From Dipteris shenzhenensis (Eukaryota; Polypodiophyta; Polypodiopsida; Gleicheniales), in the NCBI GenBank assembly GCA_047967505.1, contig CM106539.1: 64,000 bases of DNA. One strand, 5' to 3'. The notes below the pieces were generated by a model. The model saw nothing but the letters and a program-made list of their open reading frames with translations, searched no databases and was not told where the DNA came from. This document shows, one piece after another, positions 20,713 through 30,536 of the stretch. Position numbers and translations under genes: made by a program. How positions within the stretch are numbered: position 1 is the stretch's first letter; every line of letters starts with the position of its first letter.

Positions 20713-20772
20713 ACACATAAGCTACTCTAGTCTATGATTGTTCCTGCTTGGCTCAGATCCCTTTTTTGCTTG

Positions 20773-23310
20773 CTAAAGCAGAGAGGGTTGCACAATTTCA
20801 TTCTCTATAGCTTGGGGATCTGTAATGCTAGCTAGCCCTGCAATAGCTATGATACTATGGAGAGGACTAGATTGTGTGTCCGAGAACAAAAATAAAGCTA
20901 CACTACGCCTAACCAAAACAACACGATCTGCAATAGGGCAGATGGGCCTCATCTTCGCCATCTGACTGAGGACCCTGAACTTCATGATATTCATCTTTCC
21001 ATCTAACGATAATTGTCGATGGAACACCAAAATGTGTTGAGCCCCTCTATTGATGTAGTGGCCGCCGATCAAAGCCATCCCCCCACCAGAAGACCCTCTG
21101 GTTCCACCCTTGCATCTGGTATACTCATCAACCCATAAGATATCCTGCAACCAACATATCACATCAAAACCCAAAGATTATAATAGAACATCATTTTTTA
21201 GGAATTAATAAGAATAAGGGTTTTTCACAGATGAAAAATAATATCTTTAAAAAATCATATTTGGGAGGCCACTGAGACCCTAGCAACCATGTGCATCAAT
21301 TTTATGCCAAAAAAAACCTTGCAAGCACAAAATCCGACATCGTGCGACTAGAGCCCAGTTTGTGCAGAAACTGGGCTCTAGTCGCACAATGTCGAATTTT
21401 GGGCTTGCAGAAACTGGGCTCTAGTCGCACGATGTTGTATTTTGGGCTTGCAAGGGCTTTTTTGGTATAAAATTGATGCACATGGTTGCTAGGGTCTCAG
21501 TGGCCTCCCAAATATGATTTTTTTAAGATATTATTTTTCATCTATGAAAAACCATAACCCTAATTGATTCCACAAATGGATGGCAAGGGCAAGTGGAAGG
21601 GGCATGTGTCAGGGGCAAGTGGCATTGGCAGGATGTCCTAGATCTAAAATCATAAAATTTTGTTGGGTTTTGTACTCTAAATCCTAAACCCTATTTTTTA
21701 TTCCCTAAAACTAATTGTATTCCATATGGCCTAAATAAAAAACCTAAACCTGTTATTTTCCCTATGTTTCAAAACCATAGCCCTAATTTTTTCCACAAAT
21801 GGAGTGGCAGTGGCAGAATGTCCTGGGTTTAAAATCATAAAATTTGGTTGGGTTTTGTACCCTTAACCCTATTTTTTATTCCCTTAATCAAATTTGGGAG
21901 GCCATGAGGCCCTAGCAACCATGTGCATCGTTTTCATACAGAAATTGGGCTCTGGTCGCATGATGTCAGATTTAGGGCTTTCAAGGGGTCTTTTTGCATG
22001 CAAATGATGCACATGGTTGCTAGGGTCTCAATGGCCCTCCAAATTTGCTTTTTTTTTAATATTATTTTTCTAAATTACAAAACCATATCCCTAATTGTTT
22101 CCAAAAATGGAGTGGTAGGGGCAAGTGGCAGTGGTAGGATATCTTGGGTTTAAAATCATAAAATTTGGTCGGGTTTTGTACTCTAAACCCTAAACCCTAT
22201 TTTTTATTCCCTACCAGTTGAAGACAAAGCAATGATTTTTTTTGCTAAAATGGAACACTGATGAAGCTGGCAAAGCTACATACCTTTTCTGCCTCATTAC
22301 AGAGTGCGTCAACTATAGTGTCCAACTGGACTCCCTTTTGTGGCTGGTCTTATACTTCATGTTGGCTTGAGGTGCTAGCTTCTTCATCTCTCTCCCCAAA
22401 CAATTCCCTATGCAAATTCATGAACTAATCATCGGGCATGTCGTACTCTGGTGCGGCATCCTCGATTGCCTTCTGTGTTATTTGATCGATGAGGCTAGAG
22501 TCATCAAAGCGTGCAATCTCATCAATTGGTGGATTGACTAGAGCATCAAAGTCAATGACATCATCAAAGGTGTCATTCGAGAGCTGACATAGCACCTCAT
22601 CCTCTCGGAGACCGGTTTCTTCCATCACTTCCAATACGGTAAGGTATTCCTCACCCTCAATCCTAATTGGATCAACTGAAGCAAGGTGTGGCTTAGTTGC
22701 TACCTCATCTGGATTATAGGTAGAGGATGGATATGCATGAGTCGGATATGAAGATAAGATGACCTCTCTTTCAACTTGCTCCTCAAGTAGGCTAATAGTA
22801 TGCTCCTTAGGCTCCAAGTCTAGGTTTAGGTCATCTCCTCCACCACTTGTTGATGGACCTGCTCCACCACTTGTGGATGCAGGACCCTCGAGTTGCTCGC
22901 CAACATCCTCATCAAACTTGCTAGTTGCAAGGAGAACGGTAAGGGTTGCATCTCTCTCGATCAAATGAATTGGGGAAGATGAATCATCCCCGATGGGAAT
23001 AGCGTACTCACGGAGAGAGATTAGGACATTATCCATGGCCCTACCTAGTGTATTCTTGAAGTTAGCAATCTGGTCAAAAGAGCTCAAAATATCCAATGAA
23101 ATGCTTGGTGAGGGGACTTAGCAATCGTGACAGATTGCCCATGGATAAGTCTATCAAAAAAATGAAGAGAGGAATTATCAACAAGAAGAGAGTTCTCAAG
23201 TGTGACTCAAGATGGAATGCCTTGCAGAAGATAGGATAAACCTGATCTGCAGAGGCATGGGAGTCAATGGATGAAATCCACTGGTCAAAAGCCTCTCTAG
23301 GGGAAGCCAT
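20773..23310 (-). pseudogene. Candidate three-exon gene of unknown function, with two in-frame stops
   Basis: A consistent phase-0 model on the minus strand. Exon 1 is 23310-23242 (starts MASPREAFDQWISS, donor CAG/GTTTAT). Exon 2 is 23069-22284 (acceptor CAG, donor AAG/GTATGT). Exon 3 is 21144-20773 (acceptor TTGCAG, stop TAG). The product of about 408 codons is acidic, with a Ser/Gly-rich stretch (ASTSGGAGPSTSGGG) in exon 2 and a basic Arg/Val-rich exon 3. Exon 2 contains TAG at 22425 and TAA at 22350, both one C-to-T change from Gln, so the gene is either dead or the model is wrong there. Intron 2 carries the foldback array. I recognise no family; it could be a host gene or a transposon-derived one. 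Confidence 0.4.
21210..22215. repeat. Foldback (inverted-repeat) array in tandem
   Basis: 21210-21362 and 21370-21563 are near-perfect inverted arms around AAACTGGGCTCTAGTCGCAC, with almost no spacer. The right arm carries an internal duplication of about 43 bp. A second, diverged hairpin lies at 21893-22075 with the same inner GGCTCTGGTCGCATGATGTC and outer TTGGGAGGCC / GGCCCTCCAAAT ends. Between and after them, a block with AAAATCATAAAATTTNGTTGGG and CCCTATTTTTTATTCCC occurs three times (about 21640, 21830, 22155). This resembles a MITE or foldback element that has been duplicated in place. Confidence 0.8.
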
Positions 23311-23487
23311 GAGTGTAGGAGGATGCTCAGGAAGATGAAAGAGGAGGCTGTGGAATGCAAGGTTACTCAAGAGTGGGAAACTGAAAATGTGAAAATGACC
23401 CTTGAAGTGTACTTTATAAACGGGCCTTGCCCTTAAAAATGCTCTTAATTACAATATTTTTATATTTATTGTTTTTTCTTTGGAAAG

Positions 23488-23536
<49 letters not shown>

Positions 23537-23697
23537 GCCCTTAGCTATCTCCCTCTCTCTCTCTCTCGCTCACTCTCATCCTCTTTGCATAGCCCTTGTG
23601 TCTAACTATTAGAGTTGGGTGATTGTCCGTGATTGCAGAGGTGCCATAAGTTTGAGAGCTTTGGATGATAGAATGTTGATAAAGCTTGGAGCTTGCT
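23311..23697. promoter_or_regulatory. Candidate divergent promoter region with (CT)n
   Basis: Lies between the ATG of the minus-strand gene at 23310 and the ATG of the plus-strand frame at 23698. It contains a (CT)n tract at about 23491-23571. CT microsatellites are common in plant 5' regions. No TATA box is certain. Confidence 0.3.
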
Positions 23698-24006
23698 ATG
23701 AAAGAAGAAGAAGAAGAAGAAACAGAGATGGAGTGGTGGGAGATAACTCTTGCAATTCAAGTGCCTTGTTCTGCAGCCATTTTCCTCTTCTTCTTCATCA
23801 TCATCTTCTATCTTCGAATCAAAGCTTCTTCATCTTCTTCTCTACCTTCTTCTGTTCATCCCCTGCATCCTCCCAAACTCACCCTCTTCTCTGCTTCCCG
23901 CCATAGTTCCCGTGTTGCTTCCGCTTGGTGCTCCTCTTACCCCATCAAACCTTTCTCTTGGTCTCAGCACCCCTCCCTCATCTCTGATGTTGTCAAACAT
24001 GGCTAG
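23698..24006 (+). CDS. Candidate first exon of a membrane-anchored plant protein
   Basis: ATG at 23698 opens a 102-residue frame: an acidic start (MKEEEEEETEMEWWEI), one strong hydrophobic segment (about residues 23-41, AAIFLFFFIIIFYLR at its core), then a Ser/Pro-rich stretch and WCSSYPIKPFSW. This looks like a type of N-terminal anchor seen in many plant proteins. The stop falls just before a CT microsatellite, so an intron may begin near the end. No downstream exon is identified and I do not recognise the family. Confidence 0.35.
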   Translation: MKEEEEEETEMEWWEITLAIQVPCSAAIFLFFFIIIFYLRIKASSSSSLPSSVHPLHPPKLTLFSASRHSSRVASAWCSSYPIKPFSWSQHPSLISDVVKHG

Positions 24007-24117
24007 CCTTCCTTCTGCTTCGCCTTCTCTTGGTCTGCTTGCCCTATCCCCCCCAACCTCTGGGATTTGTGCTCTCTCTCTCCCTCTATCTCTTTCCCTC
24101 CCTTTGTGTCCATTTTT

Positions 24118-24212
<95 letters not shown>
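24118..24212. repeat. (CT)n microsatellite
   Basis: About 95 bp of almost pure CT on the + strand, with one CTAT interruption near 24148. Frames through it are Ser-Leu or Arg-Glu repeats and not genes. Confidence 0.95.
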
Positions 24213-24215
<3 letters not shown>

Positions 24216-24717
24216 ACACCCGATGATCATCTTGTTGCCTTGTTGCCCTTAGCTATATGTCATGGACATTGATTTTACATATACACTTTTTGTATTTTGT
24301 TAGCGACTCCACCCATTGGATCAGTTGTATCTAGGTTTTTTTTCAATCTCATAGTCTCTAAAAGACCTTAATAACTTTCTTCTTTTTCTCTTTCTCAACT
24401 TAGTGGTGCAAATGAATAAATGCAATCTTAACTCTCACACACTCTCTCTCTTGCATAATACAGATATACAAATATCCACACAGATTTAAAATTACAAATA
24501 TTTATCGCTTTATCATTCATAGACCATAGAGAGCCATCAATCTAGAGAAGCAAACTTAATAAATAAAATCTTAACAATAAATGAAACAACAGTTTGTATT
24601 ATTTATGATTTCTGTTCATACATGTAACAATGCCTCATTGCCAAGTGCATTGTTGAAGCACTAAGGATCCAAGAAATTGGATATTATGAAATACTTGCCA
24701 TCATGTCTCTACTATCT

Positions 24718-26061
24718 CTAGAATATGGGGGGGGGGGGGTAGCAATTCTTACAAAGGATACTTGTCTCATCCCTATATCTAACTTTGTGATTATCAAGTC
24801 TAAAATTATAGTCTTGGGGAGGGCTTGTTGTTGCCAACTGCAATTCTTCCTTGATAAATCGCATGGTCCACTCCTCTTCCAATTCCAACATTAGATCAGG
24901 ATGTCCTTGCCGATAAATTGATACCTCGACAACAGGATTATGACTTCCATTGCTTCCCATTGCAAGTTCTTCCATCTAAACATTCTATATGTGAAAGTCA
25001 TATAGAGATTTTGCCTTCCAATGAAATACCTGCAAAATTTGGGATCTGTTAATACATAGTATCCTGATCGTTTTTTATACAAACAAGAATTGTAAGATTT
25101 GCTCACCGAAATGTCACATCTAAAGTGTTCAATCAACATTGTACTAAATCTTCAACACGACATGTTCTTGTTGTCCATCCATTGTCAAATAGCTCAGACA
25201 GCCAGTCCATTTCTAAGCTCTTGCAAGTGTAAGTAGTCTTTATTTTCCTTAATTGCCTACAACTTGCAAAGAAATCAAAAAAGCATGGAAATGGAAGAAA
25301 CTAGCTCAACCTAACATTTCTTCCACCAGTAGTTGGCTTCATAGCATTTCTCACATCATTAAACATTCTATTTCTATATGATACACTTATCTCCATGCTT
25401 GGAAGCGGCCATTCTGGACTATCAAAAGAGGGCAAGGGAAGAGATTCTAATCTACCATACTGTCCTTCTTCATCTGGCACAATGAACATTGAGTCATAGA
25501 AGAAAATCCCTTCCTTTTTAATTCTGATGGTGTGCAACCTTCATACTAAAGACTCCCGATCTCAACATGGAGGACATGCAACACCCCAGTTATGCATGAT
25601 GTAGGCTCCCACTCTTTGTAAGTAGATGGATATAAGTCTGTAAAACAAATACAAGGCATAAGACAGTTGTGTTAAAGTCCCAAAATAAATGCAAATACTC
25701 TAAAAAGCAAATGAAGTACTAGTACACTTTGAAAAACATTACAATTGGGCCTACGATATGGAAGTCCTGCATTTGGATGCACGTATATGTTTGCATGGGT
25801 AAAGACATGCTAAATATATACTTGTGTCACTATGTTACTGCCAGGAGAAATTTTAAAATCGAAGATCCTTCCCTTCCAATGTTTGGAGATGTCCATTGCA
25901 TCCTTCCGACCCACTTTGTAGCACCCACGATTAGTGGGTTGCATTGTAATCCAAAAATATTTCCTGTAGAGCTGAGGAATCCATTCCCCATGCTCATCCT
26001 TAACATTCTTTAATACAACAAACTGTAAACTACTTCTATATCTATCATTTTCTACTTCCAT
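24718..26061 (-). other. Candidate exons of an unknown minus-strand gene
   Basis: Three stretches look coding. 26061-25810 starts MEVENDRYRSS and contains QPTNRGCYKVGRKDAM and SKHWKGRIFDFKI. 25537-25301 has FIVPDEEGQYGRLESLPLP and then FDSPEWPLP. 24975-24718 has VEVSIYRQGHPDLMLELEEE. They share direction and have ordinary amino acid composition, with stops between them that introns would remove. Splice junctions are weak by eye and a poly-C run interrupts the last. I recognise no family; an old transposon gene is possible. Confidence 0.3.
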
Positions 26062-26154
26062 AGTTTCTACCCCTATACCATATGATTGAAATTAGCTCTT
26101 TCTACTTCCATAGACCCTCTAAATTTATGTCTTCTATTCTCTCTTTCTCTTTGC

Positions 26155-26158
<4 letters not shown>

Positions 26159-26208
<50 letters not shown>
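26159..26208. repeat. (CT)n microsatellite
   Basis: About 50 bp of pure CT on the + strand just upstream of the candidate gene on the minus strand. Confidence 0.95.
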
Positions 26209-26212
<4 letters not shown>

Positions 26213-26499
26213 CTCCCCCTCCTTCCCTCTCTCCTTTAACTAAACCTCTCACAAAAAACAAAAATATATTATTACAAAAAACATAGAATACTTCTCTCTC
26301 TCTCACTCTATCTTCCAAGGTACCCCTCACACACACAAACATCAAATTTTTTTGAAATACTTAGTTTACGATATGCTCTCTTCCGGCTCTGTTTCTTCAC
26401 AAACAAAGAAAACATTATCAATATCATATCACTCTCTCTCTCCCTCCCAAAGCTCTTTGATTAGGATCTCTTTTTCTTCCTTCTTTCTCAGATACTTCT

Positions 26500-26900
26500 A
26501 AAACCTAGCAGTTTGAAATACAATCTCTGTCTCTCTCCCTTAATCATCCCCTCAATGAAAGAAAACATAGCAGTTCAAAATATAATCTCTCTCTCTTTTT
26601 CCTTCCTCTATCTACCCCTCCTATACTAGCAAAGAAACAAATGACTATTTTCTATCTCTCTCCCTCACTCATCCCCTCAAACAGATTAAAAAACATAGAA
26701 GTCTCAAATATAATCTCTCTCTCTCTCTCTCTCTCTCCCCCCTTCTTCTATCTATCCCTCCTATACTAATGAAGAAATAAATGACTATTTTATGTCTCTC
26801 TCCCTCACTCATCCCCTCAAATAGAAATAAACACAGCAATTCGAAATAATCTCTCTCTCTCTCTCTCTCTCTCCCTCCGATACTAGTGAAGAAAAAATGT
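26500..26900. repeat. Minisatellite with CT core
   Basis: Three to four imperfect units of about 120 bp. Each has ACATAGCAGTTC-like sequence, a (TC)n run, CTATCCCTCCTATACTA, GAAACAAATGACTATTTT and CTCACTCATCCCCTCAA. The CT runs differ in length between units. Confidence 0.75.
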
Positions 26901-27077
26901 CAAAAATCGTCTTGTAGTTTTAAATATCATCTACCTCAATCTCTCCCTCTTCCCTATCTCTTGTAACAAACATATAGATAGATAAAGTGTGATACAAAAA
27001 TGTATTTACTTAATACAAACACAATTTCAAGGCCAAATCACTTAATTACTTGGAAAGTATGTGTTCTTTCTTTTGGA

Positions 27078-27275
27078 GTTGACTCTTTATACTCCAAAAA
27101 GGTAGAGAAAGAGCCGAAAATGATAGAACACTTGTTTTTCTCACCCCTTCCAAGTAGTTTTAGGTCGTAACTTCATGAGTTTGACTCTCTATACTCCAAA
27201 AAGGTAGGGAAAGAATCGAAAATGAGAGAACACTTGTTTTTCTCACTCCTTCCAAGCAGATTTAGGTCGCAACTT
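27078..27275. repeat. Tandem duplication of about 100 bp
   Basis: 27078-27175 and 27180-27275 share TACTCCAAAAAGGTAG, GAGAACACTTGTTTTTCTCA and TTAGGTCG in the same order, with few differences. Its role is unknown. Confidence 0.8.
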
Positions 27276-28389
27276 TGGTTTCTAAGAGAGAGTGAAATAA
27301 GTAGAGAATGAATGGAAGAGAAGAGGGATGAACAGAGCTTGGGCAGAAGTTTCTTTGAGAGATTTTCGAATGTGGAAGAAAAACATGAGCAAAGAGGAGA
27401 GAGAATGACTAATCAAGAGTGGAATGAAGATATCTTGAAACCAGCTGCTAGAAAGTGGCGGGAATGAATGTTTGAAACGTTTTTGAAGAGAGAGAATAGG
27501 GAGATAGCTGGTTAGGAAGTCAAAGTTTGGGCCAAATGGTTGAACCAAATGGAAAACGTGAGCATAGTTCTAGCTAGGGGATAGTTTGCCATGGGAGAAA
27601 AACAAGGAGGCATGACATGGTTAGGGTAGGCCTGCCAAAGATTTTTTTTTTTTGTGAAGCACCAATGACTTTGTTTGGGGTATTTTTTTTTAAAACTAAA
27701 ATTTTCCCTAGATTTGGGGAGCCTCTCTTACATAGAAGTCCACATGGCATAATCTCCTTCATGGATACCTTATTCCCTTATCCAAGCCTCTAATATTTTA
27801 GTAATTTTCCAAAGGGCCCCTTTTTCAGTCCAAATTTTTTGTACTGCTAATTCTTCGACATCAAGTATTTAAATCTCTTCTAGTTTGTAATAATAGGGTT
27901 GTCTCCCTCAATTCATGTGGGCAGAAAATTGCTCCTCCTTTATACCACACCTGTGGGAATTTTCTACAAGTGCATTCATATGATACTCAAATTCTCCCTT
28001 TGGATCACGAGCTCCCTTGTAAACCTTAGGCTTTTGATTGCTCCTCCTTCACACCATTGCTGAGCTAAACCAATGAGAGCTTGATCAACAAATTTCTTCT
28101 CCTACTCTAGAATATAGATGACCCCCTTTCTGGTCAACATCTCACTAGTCCAAGATTTGTGTGGTTAATTGCAAATAGAGCTGGATGCAATACCAAATTA
28201 CTCACAATTTCCATACACATCTGTCTGCAATAGAAAATTTTCCAAAAAATATGCCGAACTTACAAAATCAAATAATACAAACTAAGTAAATTGAAGAGAT
28301 TTAAAAGGATTTTGGAGCCTTCATTGAATTTGGAGGCTTCCTCCATTTGCATGTTAGAATAGGCATGGTCCACCGATTTTACAATTGGT
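27276..28389. other. Intergenic stretch, no gene seen
   Basis: Mixed AT-rich sequence with homopolymer runs near 27640 and 27690. Short frames only; nothing supported. Confidence 0.5.
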
Positions 28390-28800
28390 TTCTGCTCTAT
28401 CTCCGTGGTTTTATCATGAATAGGCAAATGGACCTAGTTTTTGCCCTGATTCTGTTAACCAGAACATCTAGTGGCTCCCTTATCTCATCTTGTATTTCCA
28501 TTCCCTCATGAATTACCTTAACTTCATTTGGCACAATGGCATTGGATGCCATGATTAAAGCTTCTTTGGCATCTTTGTCTGTAGTTTGGGATGTTTCCTA
28601 TGTGTCCATTTTGCGGGTTATCTCTCTAGCCTTGGTGGCAAAGGATAAAAAATGCAACTGATCATCCAGTGACATGGTTGAATTGATTTTCATTGGGGAA
28701 ACAAGTCTTGCTGAAGGAGATTTCTTGGTCCTCATATCTTGTGATGTACATCCTCCTCTAGGATTGAATCTGCCATCCTTGAACTCTCACTACCGAAGTT
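28390..28800 (-). pseudogene. Decayed coding remnant of unknown origin
   Basis: Read on the minus strand, one frame gives TKKSPSARLVSPMKIN, LDDQLHFLSFATKAREI, then a TAG, then DAKEALIMASNAIVPNEV and LDVLVNRIRAKTRSI. The composition and continuity look like real protein, but stops break it and no start is seen. Upstream on the minus strand (28800-29480) the sequence also resembles a degraded Lys/Glu-rich coding region. It may be part of an old retroelement; the family is not recognised. Confidence 0.4.
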
Positions 28801-29649
28801 TTGATTTAAGTGGATAAATATCCTTCTATAACTCTTACACCTACTTCTACAATTACAAATTGGAGATACTCTTTATTTTTCTCCCACTCCTACAAGGGTT
28901 CTCTCTCAAGATGAAGCAACCTATTCTAGATCTAGGACCAAAGGCCTATCATATAATTTGTCACCTTTGCCTTTAAATCTAGCAAATCCACATCCAACAT
29001 AAATGTCCCTACAATCTCAAATTCATCCCCAATCATGGACTTTAATTTTTCATCCACGGGCTGCTAGCTACTCCTTTAGCATGATATCCTCAATTTCCAT
29101 TCTATGTAGCTAGCTACTCAAACTCAATTGAAATGTTTTTCTGAATCTTAGGCCTCCATTTTATCTTTCTGCTATAGTTTCTCTTTGTGCTCGTGAATGG
29201 ATTTCTCCAAAAGTCTTATGTGTGTACTCTTGAACTAATTCTCCAAAGCATCTTTCTAATCTTCCTTTTGTTCCTCATCTTTAAAAAGATCAAAATCTAC
29301 CTTGAGGCAATCAATGTGATGCTACAAAATGTTGTTATCCTATGTGAGTGTCTTACATTCGTCATATACTTTCTTCATTCCAATGTATGTGGTGTCCTAA
29401 TGTTGGTGGAACTTCTCTAAGAAATGAAGGGTCCGGTTTGACTCATTAAAAGTGATAACCAAATCCTCAGTTGGTTCATCCTCTAATTGGGATTCTAGCT
29501 CCTAACTCGAATAGGTTCTTTTTGGTCTGCCCTTAGGATAGCAGAAATTAGGCATTTCTTGAATTTTTGGAAGTGCATTTTTCCTATTGGCTCTTTTCAT
29601 TGGACTTGAATGGAGACTTTAAAGTGGTTGACTCTCGCTCTCGCTCTCG

Positions 29650-29681
<32 letters not shown>

Positions 29682-29812
29682 TCCCTTCTTTATCTCCTCA
29701 AGTCTTCTTACACACGATCTCCACCTTTTCTCCCACCCCCCCCCTTCTCTCTCTCGCTCTTCTTTATGTCCTCTTCCGTTCTTTCCTTATGAATGATTGA
29801 GTATCATTCATC
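28801..29812. other. Intergenic stretch with CT tract
   Basis: Contains possible further decay of the remnant at 28390-28800 and a CT-rich microsatellite at 29637-29690. No intact gene. Confidence 0.5.
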
Positions 29813-30536
29813 TTGTTCGTTTTTGTTTTGAGTTGTATGGAAACTGAAAGTGCCAATAGCGCACGCAGAAGAGGTGACCAAGAGAGAATCCAGACTCGAG
29901 ACGTATCGTCTATTTTACGCAGGCAATTTCATCTTGTCTTTGCAGCAAACCTCTCATCTCAGGATGAGGCGCCCGCTTGCTATCCCCTGCCCACCACCTT
30001 CCCCACCGAATTTCCTTGCACACAAGAAATGGAACATTAATCCGCCAGGATTCGAGTTTTCTGGTCTGCCAACTGGTTTCCCGTTGCAACACACACACTT
30101 AATCCATGATCCTGCTGTTCTCCTTTTTCAAAGTACCTCACGATGTTCGAATTCAGGTTTGCCAACTGGACACACCAGCTGGACATTGTCTTCTCAAATT
30201 CAAGTCTTGAGCAACTTCAATAATCTCTCTCAGGGCTGGGGCAACAGAGAAAACAAAGTAAGTTACAAAAATTGCCTTAGCGGTAGGGATGCTACTTAAA
30301 CTAGTATTCAATCGCTGATTTCGTGCAAACCATTTAGGCATGAAATTACTAATGGACACAAATCACGCTTAGGTGGAAAGCTACGCAACCAACAGGGCAC
30401 AGCACCTGGTTGGCATCCACAGCAAAAGCAGAGGTGCTCAAACTGTGGAGATTACGTGCTTGGCAGAGAAGCGAGCCCTGTCTGGTAGCATGTGCGCCAG
30501 CTTTAGGTCTGATGCTCAACATGCAGTGGTCGGGCA
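29813..30536 (+). other. 5' flank of the PPR gene
   Basis: Probably promoter and 5' untranslated sequence. It holds short open frames (for example 29850-30299 and 30410-30595) in other frames from the PPR ORF. The 12-bp phrase TTGCCAACTGGA has near-copies at about 30065 and 30160. An in-frame TGA at 30510-30512 separates this region from the PPR start. Confidence 0.5.

Noticed and set aside
23750-24226. 158-codon Ser/Leu-rich frame and antisense Arg-Glu frame
   Set aside because: Mostly CT microsatellite; the shorter frame at 23698 fits a real protein start better.
29850-30299. 149-codon frame before the PPR gene as its N-terminus
   Set aside because: Separated from the PPR frame by stops (30510-30512 in frame); more likely 5' UTR.
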